The position numbers and the translations under genes are program-made. The notes under the pieces were generated by a model that made no database searches, was not told the origin of the DNA, and saw only the letters and a program-made list of their open reading frames with translations. Of a stretch of 18,179 nt of DNA, positions 1-6,231 are shown piece after piece (within the stretch, counting starts at the first letter, position 1; every line of letters starts with the position of its first letter). Source of the stretch: JAWXBM01 sp034440115 (GTDB lineage Bacteria > Pseudomonadota > Gammaproteobacteria > Xanthomonadales > SZUA-36); NCBI GenBank assembly GCA_034440115.1, contig JAWXBM010000163.1:1-18179 (forward strand), in the 5' to 3' direction.

Positions 1-10
1 AACTAACCTG

Positions 11-148
11 AAATGGGGCTTCTAACGATCGGAAATCGTCTGATATGGACGTAGTATTCTTCACTTTACAATAACTTGCGCAGGTCCGACCCTATTGGCC
101 CCTATTGGTCACTTTACAATAACTTGCGCAGGTCCGACTCTATTGGCC
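11..148 (+). repeat. Repeat copies A and B (GGTCCGACC family), tandem
   Basis: Two near-identical 40-bp units lie 48 bp apart, at 61-100 and 109-148, and differ only at 91 versus 139 (C/T). Each reads TCACTTTACAATAACTTGCG followed by CAGGTCCGACC and TATTGGCC. A box AAATGGGG...TCTAACG at 11-27 lies 72 bp before the GGTCCGAC core of copy A. The same box stands 71 bp before the core of the copy at 3252, which suggests a full unit of roughly 80-90 bp. The mobilising enzyme is not in the window. Confidence 0.85.
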
Positions 149-221
149 CAACGTGTTTTCGACAGGTTACATCTGTGAAGTCCTGTACACTTCCTGAACC
201 AGGCTGCCCCTAAAAGCAGCG

Positions 222-269
222 ATCTGCGACGGTAACGAATAGCAAAAAGATTACCGGAGAATCGCAGAT
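222..269 (+). promoter_or_regulatory. Bulged hairpin in the leader of the phosphatase-like gene
   Basis: ATCTGCGA (222-229) pairs with TCGCAGAT (262-269), and CGGTAA (230-235) pairs with TTACCG (251-256). This makes a 14-bp stem with a 15-nt loop and a one-sided GAGAA bulge at 257-261. It ends 23 bases before the GGAGG ribosome site of the next gene and has no T tract, so it is not a typical terminator. It could be a leader-RNA structure or a solitary palindromic repeat. Confidence 0.5.
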
Positions 270-301
270 AAATACCAAACACACTTCGAATCGGAGGCAA
301 A

Positions 302-1279
302 ATGCTGAATTTCTGCTTTACCGCTCTACTGATGTTGGGAATGTCCCTGCCAGGCGCTTGCCACGCAGAATCCGTACCCCCGGTCAGAACACCGAAAGCC
401 GTCTTTATTATCATTGACGGCATCCCCGCCGATGTTATTGAATCCACGGCTACGCCGAATATTGATGCGATCAGTGCTGCCGGGGGCTATACCCGCGCCT
501 ACGTCGGCGGTGAGGTGGGTGGGGAATCAGAAAGTCCGACAGTTTCAGCGCCCGGATACATGAGCCTGATCACCGGCACCTGGTGCAATAAGCACAATGT
601 CCGGGATAATGATGTCGCAGAACCGGACTACCAGTACTGGAATATTTTCCGTATCGCTGAGGCTTACGATACGGCACTGGAAACGGCGATCTTCTCCACC
701 TGGCAGGACAACCGAACCAAGCTGGTCGGCGACGGGCTCGATGCCGCCGGTGGCTTCACGATCGACTATCACTTCGATGGCCTGGAACTCGATTCCGGGC
801 GATTTCCGGAAGACAGCGAAGGCAACTACATCAGCGCAATCGACGGCCTGGTGGCCGCCGATGCCGCTCGCGAGATTCGCGTCAGCGGGCCGGATCTTTC
901 CTGGGTGTATCTGCAGTACACCGATGATGTGGCGCACAACCACGGTGACAGTCCCGAGTTCACGGCCGCCGTGCAACTGATGGACGAACGGGTCGGCCAG
1001 GTCTGGCAGGCCGTGCAAGCGCGCCAGGCGCAGTTCCATGAGGACTGGTTGATCATAGTCAGCACCGACCACGGCCGCGACGCCACGGGCATGGAGCACG
1101 GTGAGCAATCAGAACGCGAGCGCACCACCTGGATCGCGACCAACAGCAAGCGGCTGAATGCTCATTTCCGCCAGACGCCGGCCATCGTGGATATTTTGCC
1201 ATCGCTGGTGGCGCACCTGAACCTGGATATGCCGAAGGAAATACGCGCACAGCTCGACGGGCAATCATTCATTGATTGA
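302..1279 (+). CDS. Secreted alkaline phosphatase superfamily hydrolase (phosphodiesterase/nucleotide pyrophosphatase-like)
   Basis: This 325-residue protein begins with a signal peptide (about 1-22, ending ACHA before ES), so it should act in the periplasm or outside. It has the metal-binding plan of the alkaline phosphatase superfamily: D39 in IIIDGIP, a likely nucleophile S82 (or T80) in SPTVSAPGY, D208/D209 and H212 in TDDVAHNHG, D256-H257 in STDHGRD, and H266 in MEHGEQ. The layout resembles type I phosphodiesterase/nucleotide pyrophosphatases, where the nucleophile is normally Thr in the PTKTFPN segment; Ser at the aligned place would be slightly unusual. The start is well supported by GGAGG at 293-297. 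The substrate cannot be told from sequence; phosphodiester or phosphonate bonds are likely. It stands alone, with repeat copies upstream and a non-coding stretch downstream. Confidence 0.85.
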   Translation: MLNFCFTALLMLGMSLPGACHAESVPPVRTPKAVFIIIDGIPADVIESTATPNIDAISAAGGYTRAYVGGEVGGESESPTVSAPGYMSLITGTWCNKHNVRDNDVAEPDYQYWNIFRIAEAYDTALETAIFSTWQDNRTKLVGDGLDAAGGFTIDYHFDGLELDSGRFPEDSEGNYISAIDGLVAADAAREIRVSGPDLSWVYLQYTDDVAHNHGDSPEFTAAVQLMDERVGQVWQAVQARQAQFHEDWLIIVSTDHGRDATGMEHGEQSERERTTWIATNSKRLNAHFRQTPAIVDILPSLVAHLNLDMPKEIRAQLDGQSFID

Positions 1280-1634
1280 TACCGGTCAGTGATTGTTGCC
1301 CGTGTTTAATTGTTGCCCTGTGGCGGCTGAGAATTCGCTGCGCTGACACTTCCTTCAGGGTGCTATTTCCGCTTGCTCAAAACCATCGGCAAAAAAGTGA
1401 TCGGGTTGAAGTTCAAACGCGCCTGCATCGCAACGCTGGCTTGTAGGACGGGTGTGCCGGAGTCTACGTTCAAGTCGGTGTTAGAAACTGTACAGAGCAT
1501 ATGGTGGTCATCATTTTGAACGATGCGCAGTCCGGTTTTTAGGGTCGGACCTGCGTTGTGTGCTGTTTTTACTTGTGCAGGTCCGACCCCATTGGTCCAG
1601 GCCTTTAAACCAACTTCTGCCAGAGAAAGTACGC
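1280..1634. other. Intergenic stretch with a possible minus-strand gene scrap and repeats
   Basis: No convincing gene. On the minus strand 1363-1541 is open and reads like a protein end (ASVAMQARLNFNPITFLP, then VLSKRK and a stop), but its upstream side runs straight into repeat copy C at 1542. I do not recognise the family. It may be a truncated gene end left behind by rearrangement, or chance. Confidence 0.3.
1542..1599. repeat. Repeat copies C and D (GGTCCGACC family), inverted pair
   Basis: GGGTCGGACCTGC (1542-1554) is the exact reverse complement of GCAGGTCCGACCC (1577-1589), with 22 bp between, so the pair could form a 13-bp hairpin. Copy D continues CATTGGTCC, matching the TATTGGCC that follows the core in copies A and B. 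The pair lies directly before the DUF3429 gene. Confidence 0.8.
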
Positions 1635-2072
1635 ATGGATAACACGACTTTATACAGAGGCCTGACGTACGCTGGCACCCTGTCATTCATCGCCTGTGCG
1701 TTGATGTCACTTGCCGGGCTGAGCCTTGTTCCCGGCCTTCGCTCACCTATGGACGTTGCCGCTGCCTACGGGCTCGCGATTGTGTCGTTTATGGCCGGCA
1801 CCCATTGGGGCATGGTCCTGGTCGGTGCCCAAAGGGCGCCCATCAACCTGTTCATTGCCAGCAATGTAGTAACCGTGACAGCCTGGCTGGCTTTTCTGGT
1901 TGCGCCGATGGCAGTGACGCTCGCAACGCTGATCGGGGCGTTCGTGTTTCTGCTTTTTATCAATTACAGACTACAAGAGAAACAGATTCTGACAGCGCTT
2001 TACCTGCGTACCCGGCTGCACGCAACCATCATAGCCGTCGTTTCACTTGCTGCCACGATGTTTGCCTTGTGA
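1635..2072 (+). CDS. DUF3429 family membrane protein
   Basis: This 145-residue inner-membrane protein has about four to five hydrophobic helices (roughly 11-33, 41-63, 73-91, 92-110 and 125-143). The short motif GTHWG at 55-59 is typical of DUF3429 proteins, whose function is unknown. I chose the ATG at 1635 over an open extension to 1560, because the extension would be read from inside repeat copy D and the purine-rich AGAGAAAG lies at the right distance from 1635. Its stop (TGA, 2070-2072) overlaps the GTG at 2069 that begins the renalase-like remnant, so the two were probably once translationally coupled. The family name rests on overall appearance and the motif. Confidence 0.75.
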   Translation: MDNTTLYRGLTYAGTLSFIACALMSLAGLSLVPGLRSPMDVAAAYGLAIVSFMAGTHWGMVLVGAQRAPINLFIASNVVTVTAWLAFLVAPMAVTLATLIGAFVFLLFINYRLQEKQILTALYLRTRLHATIIAVVSLAATMFAL

Positions 2073-2300
2073 CATTATTCGAAATTATCGGGTCTGGCCT
2101 GACGGGATTGACGATAGCACGCGACTTTCGTGAGCAGCAAACCCGGTCGCGAAAGACCCTTCACGCTATTGGTTCACGCGACCACGGCCTGTAGTGACGA
2201 GCACATCAATGATGACATTGACGACGTCAAGCGACATCTGCTTGCCGGAATATCGCAAGTCGTTGGTGCTGCTCAGAGATATCAGTTCGAAATAAAACTA
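2069..2300 (+). pseudogene. Remnant of a renalase-like NAD(P)/FAD-dependent oxidoreductase with internal deletion
   Basis: The first part (GTG at 2069, to about 2128) encodes LFEIIGSGLTGLTIARDF, a clear dinucleotide-binding N-terminus with the GxGxxG pattern. Near 2128-2133 the homology jumps to another frame and reads SSKPGRERPFTLLVHAT, then a segment DEHINDDIDDVKRHLLAGIS. This resembles the middle-to-late part of renalase-like amine oxidases (SSKPGR, then VLHA, then WSxxHLEDD). Something like 150-180 codons between these parts appear to be missing. After YQFEIKLY (about 2300) the likeness ends. The start overlaps the DUF3429 stop, indicating a former operon. The family call is from memory of the motifs; loss of function is near certain given the deletion and frame change. 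Confidence 0.6.
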
Positions 2301-2343
2301 TACCCTCAGAGCAGCGACCTGACCCCGGTTTGTGCATCAGGTA

Positions 2344-2754
2344 TCAAATAGACGAGCCTTCCCTTTGGATAGCAACCCAGGCTTCGATCTTTTTCCCGAC
2401 TTTGATTGGAAGCACCCGCCAATACATGATGAAAGGTGTGCCATCTTTTTTATAATTGATGGCCTTTCCTTCAAATTTTTTGCCCGATTTAAGCGCGTCC
2501 GCGAGACGAGCGATAACTTTTTTATCGGTCCCCACGCCCTGAAGAATTCGTGGTGTTTTCCCGATCACTTCGGACGGCTCGTGACCGGTGAGCTTTTTAA
2601 AAGCTTTATTCGCGTAGATGACTTTTCCCGCAGCCGTGGCGTCAGTAACCAGGATTGAGTCAAAGCTATTCTCCGCGAGCACCTTCAACAGTGCCAGACT
2701 GGTTTCCGCTTTTCCCGAGGATGTCTCGAGGGATGTCTCGATTGTATAAGCCAT
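2344..2754 (-). CDS. Short stand-alone PAS protein, LOV-like but lacking the photoactive cysteine
   Basis: This 136-residue soluble protein is almost entirely one PAS domain (about 22-132). Its central motif GKTPRILQG (65-73) corresponds to the GxNCRFLQG signature of LOV photosensors, with Pro68 in place of the adduct-forming Cys and Thr for Asn. N100-YKKDGTPF and Q130 in VAIQRE also match LOV positions, while the second flavin-contacting Asn is Met110. Many sensor PAS domains carry a similar PRILQ motif, so flavin binding is uncertain. The start at 2754 is supported by GAGGAAA shortly upstream; the longer open frame to 2799 has no such site. There is no output domain or adjacent partner, so it may signal through a protein elsewhere. 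Confidence 0.8.
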   Translation of the reverse strand: MAYTIETSLETSSGKAETSLALLKVLAENSFDSILVTDATAAGKVIYANKAFKKLTGHEPSEVIGKTPRILQGVGTDKKVIARLADALKSGKKFEGKAINYKKDGTPFIMYWRVLPIKVGKKIEAWVAIQREGSSI

Positions 2755-3283
2755 TATCGTTTCCTCATATTCGTTAAGTTTTGCGGTTTCTGTATACACA
2801 GCGAGGGCTCGTTGAGATCACTTGCGCGCCAAAGATAGCGCCTTGAGGGTGAAAGAAGCATGAACTCCCATGATATGTCCCCAATGGGGCTACTCGAGTG
2901 TCCTACGAATGTTCAAATTCACTCATTGTGCAGGGATGAACAGGTGCCGTGAGCAAGAAATTAGAAATTGGGGTCGGACCAGTCCGGACCAGGGTCGGAC
3001 CAGCGCAACTCCTTAATTTAATCAGAAATAATAGCAATAATTCAGATTTTAATGACCTTAAACCCACCATATTGCCACTTAAATGGGGCATTTGATTAAT
3101 CAGGTCATCGATTCTCAATGACCGACCATTTTTTGCAATCGCTCAGGAGTCATTTCTTTTGACTGGCTTTTTTGGCCCCAAAATGGGTTATCTAACGGCC
3201 TATATCAATCGTTTTTAGAACCTAAATCTAATATTTACAATGAGTTGTGCTGGTCCGACCCCAGCAATCCCAGCAATCCAGCA
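2755..3283. other. Intergenic stretch rich in repeat copies
   Basis: No credible gene. It holds repeat copies E, F and G, several AAATGGGG-type boxes (3081-3090 and 3181-3187, plus CAATGGGG near 2882), and AT-rich sequence at 3010-3080. Short minus-strand frames here resemble no family I know and run through the repeats. Confidence 0.6.
2969..3010 (-). repeat. Repeat copies E and F (GGTCCGACC family)
   Basis: GGGTCGGACC occurs at 2971-2980 and again at 2992-3001, separated by AGTCCGGACCA, which is itself a degenerate copy. Read on the minus strand, F is AGTTGCGCTGGTCCGACCC. This differs by one base from copy G (AGTTGTGCTGGTCCGACCC, 3244-3262), so F and G form an inverted pair about 230 bp apart. 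Confidence 0.8.
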
Positions 3284-3286
3284 ATC
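3181..3286 (+). repeat. Repeat copy G (GGTCCGACC family) with adjoining 9-bp tandem repeats
   Basis: The box AAATGGG...TCTAACG (3181-3197) is followed 71 bp later by the core GGTCCGACC (3252-3260), preceded by TTTACAATGAGTTGTGCT. Directly after it come three tandem copies of (C)CAGCAATC (3261-3269, 3270-3278, 3279-3286), which lead into the remnant patatin signal peptide. Confidence 0.8.
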
Positions 3287-3841
3287 ACCGCGCTCATAGC
3301 CATTCTGGCGATAAGCGGCTGCGCAACACGTGTCTGGAACTAACCCATAGAGAATCACGATCCAAGTGAGGCCTATGATTTTCGCACCCGCTTGCCCGTT
3401 AACGCCGAGGAAGTTTTTGTCGTATTGGCCTTTTCCGGCGGCGGCATCAGATCCGCCGCATTTGCTTATGGAGTGCTGGAGAAATTACGCGACACTGAGA
3501 TCGTAATTGACGGACAGCAACGCCGCTTGTTGGACGAAGTAGACGTGATTACTTCAGTATCCGGGGGGAGCTTTACCGCCGCCTACTGCGGCCTGTTCGG
3601 CGACCGTATCTTTACCGATTGCAAGGCCCGCTTCCTGTTCCGCGATACACAAACTGGGCTACACACATCGTTGATCAATCCAGCGAACCTGGCCCGATTT
3701 GCTTCAAGTGATTTCAATCGCTCAGACCTCGCCGCACGATGGTATGGCCAATAGCTGTTCGAGCACAAAACAATTAAGTGCGCAAGAGATGAAGATTTCT
3801 GGTTTCGATTTGAACTGGACACGCCCGTTTTGCGAGTCTAA
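3284..3841 (+). pseudogene. Remnant of a patatin-like phospholipase lipoprotein
   Basis: From 3284 one frame encodes ITALIAILAISGCATRVWN, which reads as the rest of a lipoprotein signal peptide with lipobox ISGC. Then comes TAA (3341-3343), and the same frame resumes with PIENHDPSEAYDFRTRLP and a clear patatin N-terminus. The oxyanion motif GGGIRS lies near 3437-3454 and the nucleophile elbow SVSGGS near 3557-3574 (GxSxG plan). A second stop, TAG, lies at 3752-3754. The frame continues LFEHK, as family members do, but the likeness is soon lost, and the next stop (TAA) is at 3839-3841. The rest of the lipase domain, including the catalytic Asp, is absent. No start codon with a ribosome site exists, because repeat copy G occupies that place. 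A TTG at 3392 gives a 120-residue frame, but it is unlikely to be functional. Confidence 0.8.
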
Positions 3842-4181
3842 GAAGAACCACTTCGCGGGGAAGACCGATTCCGGAAAATCTTGAAAAGTGCTCATTTTGA
3901 GCCAGCATTACTGTTCACTTTAAACTCTAATCATCGTTCAGATTGGCCCGGATAGACAAATTGCTGAACTTTCAAAAAACCAATTGATTTTGTTCCATTA
4001 ACTTTAGGACACTGCTGTTGAGCGGACTATGGTAAAACGGCCGTGATTTATTGGCCTACCCCAGTTATTCCGATGCGATTGCGTGTTGTGCAAGACTGCA
4101 TTTGCCCAAGCCATGAAATTGCCCGGGCGCTGATTTTGTGTTCCCATGCAGCATTCTGAAATTAGAGAACTTTAGAGCTGC
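3842..4181. other. Intergenic stretch before the sulfotransferase gene
   Basis: I see no gene. It contains a weak bulged hairpin at 4031-4060 (GGTA and GGCC pairing with GGCC and TACC, with an AAAC bulge). It should hold the promoter of the gene at 4182, but I cannot point to a convincing -35/-10 pair. Confidence 0.5.
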
Positions 4182-6176
4182 ATGACGGAACACAACAACA
4201 AGGCCGTATTTGATTTGGCCATGCAGCACTTGCATGCCGATCAACCGGAAAAAGCTGCGGAGATCTGTCGCGCCCGCCTGCTCTCTTCAGCGCCTGACTT
4301 GAATTTGCTGACCTTGCAGGGCGTATCGCTGATCGATGCGCGTAAGCCTTCCGAAGCGATAGCTCCGTTGCAAAGTGCGGTTGAACTGGCGCCGCGTTTT
4401 GCCCGCGCGCAGGAAAACCTTGGGCACGCTTACCTCATGCTGAACCGGCTGGATGAAGCGCATACGCATCTCAAACTCGCCGCCAATCTCGACCCACAGT
4501 CAGCCAGCACCAAGCAGAAGTTGGGGCATTTACTGGCTGCCATGGGTAAGGGTGATGAAGCAGACGCCATTTTTGAGCAGGGTTTCGAACTGGATCCGCA
4601 ACGCGGCAGATTGGCAGAAGCGGGAGAACATTTACGCGAAGAGCGTTTTGATGAGTGCGAAAATCTGTGCAAAGCTCTGTTGCGTGAAAACCCCAGCAAT
4701 GTAAACGCCATGCGCATGTTGGCCCGGGTAGCAGGCCAGGCGGAACACTGGAAGCATGCGGAGAAATTATTACGCAGAGTGCTGGAGATTGCGCCTGAAT
4801 TCCACGATGCGCGCCTAGACTTGTCAAGGGTTCTGAAAAATCTGGATCGCATTGAAGAGGCTCTTGATTGCACCGCCCACGCAGTCGCTGAGATGCCTCG
4901 CAATAGCTATGCGCTTTACACGCACGCCAGCATTCTGTCCTTGGTCAATCAGGCGGAAACTGCGTTGCTTTTTTACCGTCGAGCGATACAGCTGCGCGAA
5001 CACCAACCAGCAGCCTGGATAGGCATGGGTCATTTGCTGAAAACCCTAGGCCGGACTGAGGAAGGAATAGAAGCCTATAACAAGGCTATCGAGCAGATGC
5101 CCAATTTTGGTGAGGTATATTGGAGCCTGGCCAACCTGAAGACCTATCACTTCAATGACGAGCAAGTCGCGGATATGGAGCGACGCCTGAATGAGGAGGA
5201 TCTGGACGAGGACGCACAAGTGCACTTCCTGTTCACCCTGGGCAAGGCCTGGGAGGACCGGGCCGATTGGAACAAGGCGTTTGAATACTACGAGCAGGCC
5301 TGCGAAATCCAGCGCATGCGTATTGCGCATGACCCGGTTGAAGCTGCCGTCATCAATGACCGAATCTGCGAAGTTTTTACTACCGGGTTCCTGCGAGCCA
5401 GAAAAGATTACGGCTGTGTCAGTGAAACAACGCCAATATTCATATTAGGTCTGCCACGTTCTGGTTCCACTCTGGTTGAACAAATCCTCGCCAGCCACAG
5501 CCAGATTGAAGGCACCGCTGAGCTAGCAGATATCGCCAAAATCACAGCCAGCCTGTCCAAACGGTTTGCGCGTGTGAACTACCCTGAATCAGCCAGCCGG
5601 TTAATGCCAATCGACTGGCAGCAGTTGGGTGAAACCTATCTGGAACGCACCCGCCGCCATCGCCAGGGCTTACCCTATTTCACCGACAAGATGCCCAACA
5701 ACTTCCCCAGCATCGGTTTTATTCTGACGATACTGCCCAATGCGAAAATCATCGATGCCAGGCGCCATCCGCTGGACAGTTGTTTTGGCAGCCTGAAGCA
5801 GCATTTTGCCCACGGCCAGTCGTGGAGTTACGACCTGATGGAAATCGGCGAATACTATCTGGAATACCGTCGGTTGATGCGCCACTGGGCGGAGGTTTTA
5901 CCTGGCAAGGTACTGGAAATACGCTACGAAGATATGGTGAATGACCAGCAACAGCAAGCCCGGCGCTTGCTGGAGTTCTGCGGCCTGCCCTGGGAAGACC
6001 AATGCCTGCGATTCTATGAAACAGAGCGAGCCGTGCGCACGGCCAGCTCAGAACAAGTGCGCCAGCCGATTTACAGCAGCTCCGTGCATCATTGGAAAAA
6101 CTTCCGCGTGCAACTTGCGCCGTTGCTGGATGTGATCGGTGAGGATATTAAAAACGAAGGCTGGGACCTTGATTAA
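4182..6176 (+). CDS. TPR-repeat sulfotransferase
   Basis: This 664-residue cytoplasmic protein has two parts. Residues about 5-390 are tandem tetratricopeptide repeats, a helical scaffold for binding a partner or substrate. Residues about 415-655 form a sulfotransferase domain that would move sulfate from PAPS to a hydroxyl. L424-PRSGSTL is the 5'-phosphosulfate loop, and R527-RHPLDS is the region that usually contacts the 3'-phosphate. The end with VRQPIYSSSVHHW (about 627-640) is characteristic of TPR-linked Sulfotransfer_3 proteins. The acceptor is unknown; protein tyrosine, glycan or lipid are all possible. The start ATG at 4182 has only a weak purine stretch upstream. The gene converges on a TonB-dependent receptor. 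Confidence 0.93.
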   Translation: MTEHNNKAVFDLAMQHLHADQPEKAAEICRARLLSSAPDLNLLTLQGVSLIDARKPSEAIAPLQSAVELAPRFARAQENLGHAYLMLNRLDEAHTHLKLAANLDPQSASTKQKLGHLLAAMGKGDEADAIFEQGFELDPQRGRLAEAGEHLREERFDECENLCKALLRENPSNVNAMRMLARVAGQAEHWKHAEKLLRRVLEIAPEFHDARLDLSRVLKNLDRIEEALDCTAHAVAEMPRNSYALYTHASILSLVNQAETALLFYRRAIQLREHQPAAWIGMGHLLKTLGRTEEGIEAYNKAIEQMPNFGEVYWSLANLKTYHFNDEQVADMERRLNEEDLDEDAQVHFLFTLGKAWEDRADWNKAFEYYEQACEIQRMRIAHDPVEAAVINDRICEVFTTGFLRARKDYGCVSETTPIFILGLPRSGSTLVEQILASHSQIEGTAELADIAKITASLSKRFARVNYPESASRLMPIDWQQLGETYLERTRRHRQGLPYFTDKMPNNFPSIGFILTILPNAKIIDARRHPLDSCFGSLKQHFAHGQSWSYDLMEIGEYYLEYRRLMRHWAEVLPGKVLEIRYEDMVNDQQQQARRLLEFCGLPWEDQCLRFYETERAVRTASSEQVRQPIYSSSVHHWKNFRVQLAPLLDVIGEDIKNEGWDLD

Positions 6177-6208
6177 CAAGATTCCAGCCCGTGATCTGGC
6201 TCAGGTAA

Positions 6209-6227
6209 TCTCTGATTTATTCAGAGA
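6209..6227. terminator. Hairpin between convergent genes, possible bidirectional terminator
   Basis: TCTCTGA (6209-6215) and TCAGAGA (6221-6227) form a perfect 7-bp stem with a TTTAT loop. It lies 32 bp after the sulfotransferase stop and 4 bp beyond the receptor stop. No run of Ts follows on either strand, so termination is inferred mainly from position. Confidence 0.45.
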
Positions 6228-6231
6228 ACCA

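Noticed and set aside
11..148. Integron attC sites
   Set aside because: TCTAACG resembles part of an attC core, but no matching GTTRRRY partner or cassette layout was found, and no integrase is present.
545..1108. A 187-codon minus-strand frame
   Set aside because: It is antisense to the phosphatase-like gene, which has a signal peptide, a ribosome site and intact metal-binding motifs.
2903..3118. A 71-codon minus-strand frame
   Set aside because: It runs through repeat copies E and F and has no recognisable domain.
61..3262. CRISPR array
   Set aside because: Copies are in both orientations with irregular spacing from 48 bp to over 1 kb, with genes between them and no cas genes.
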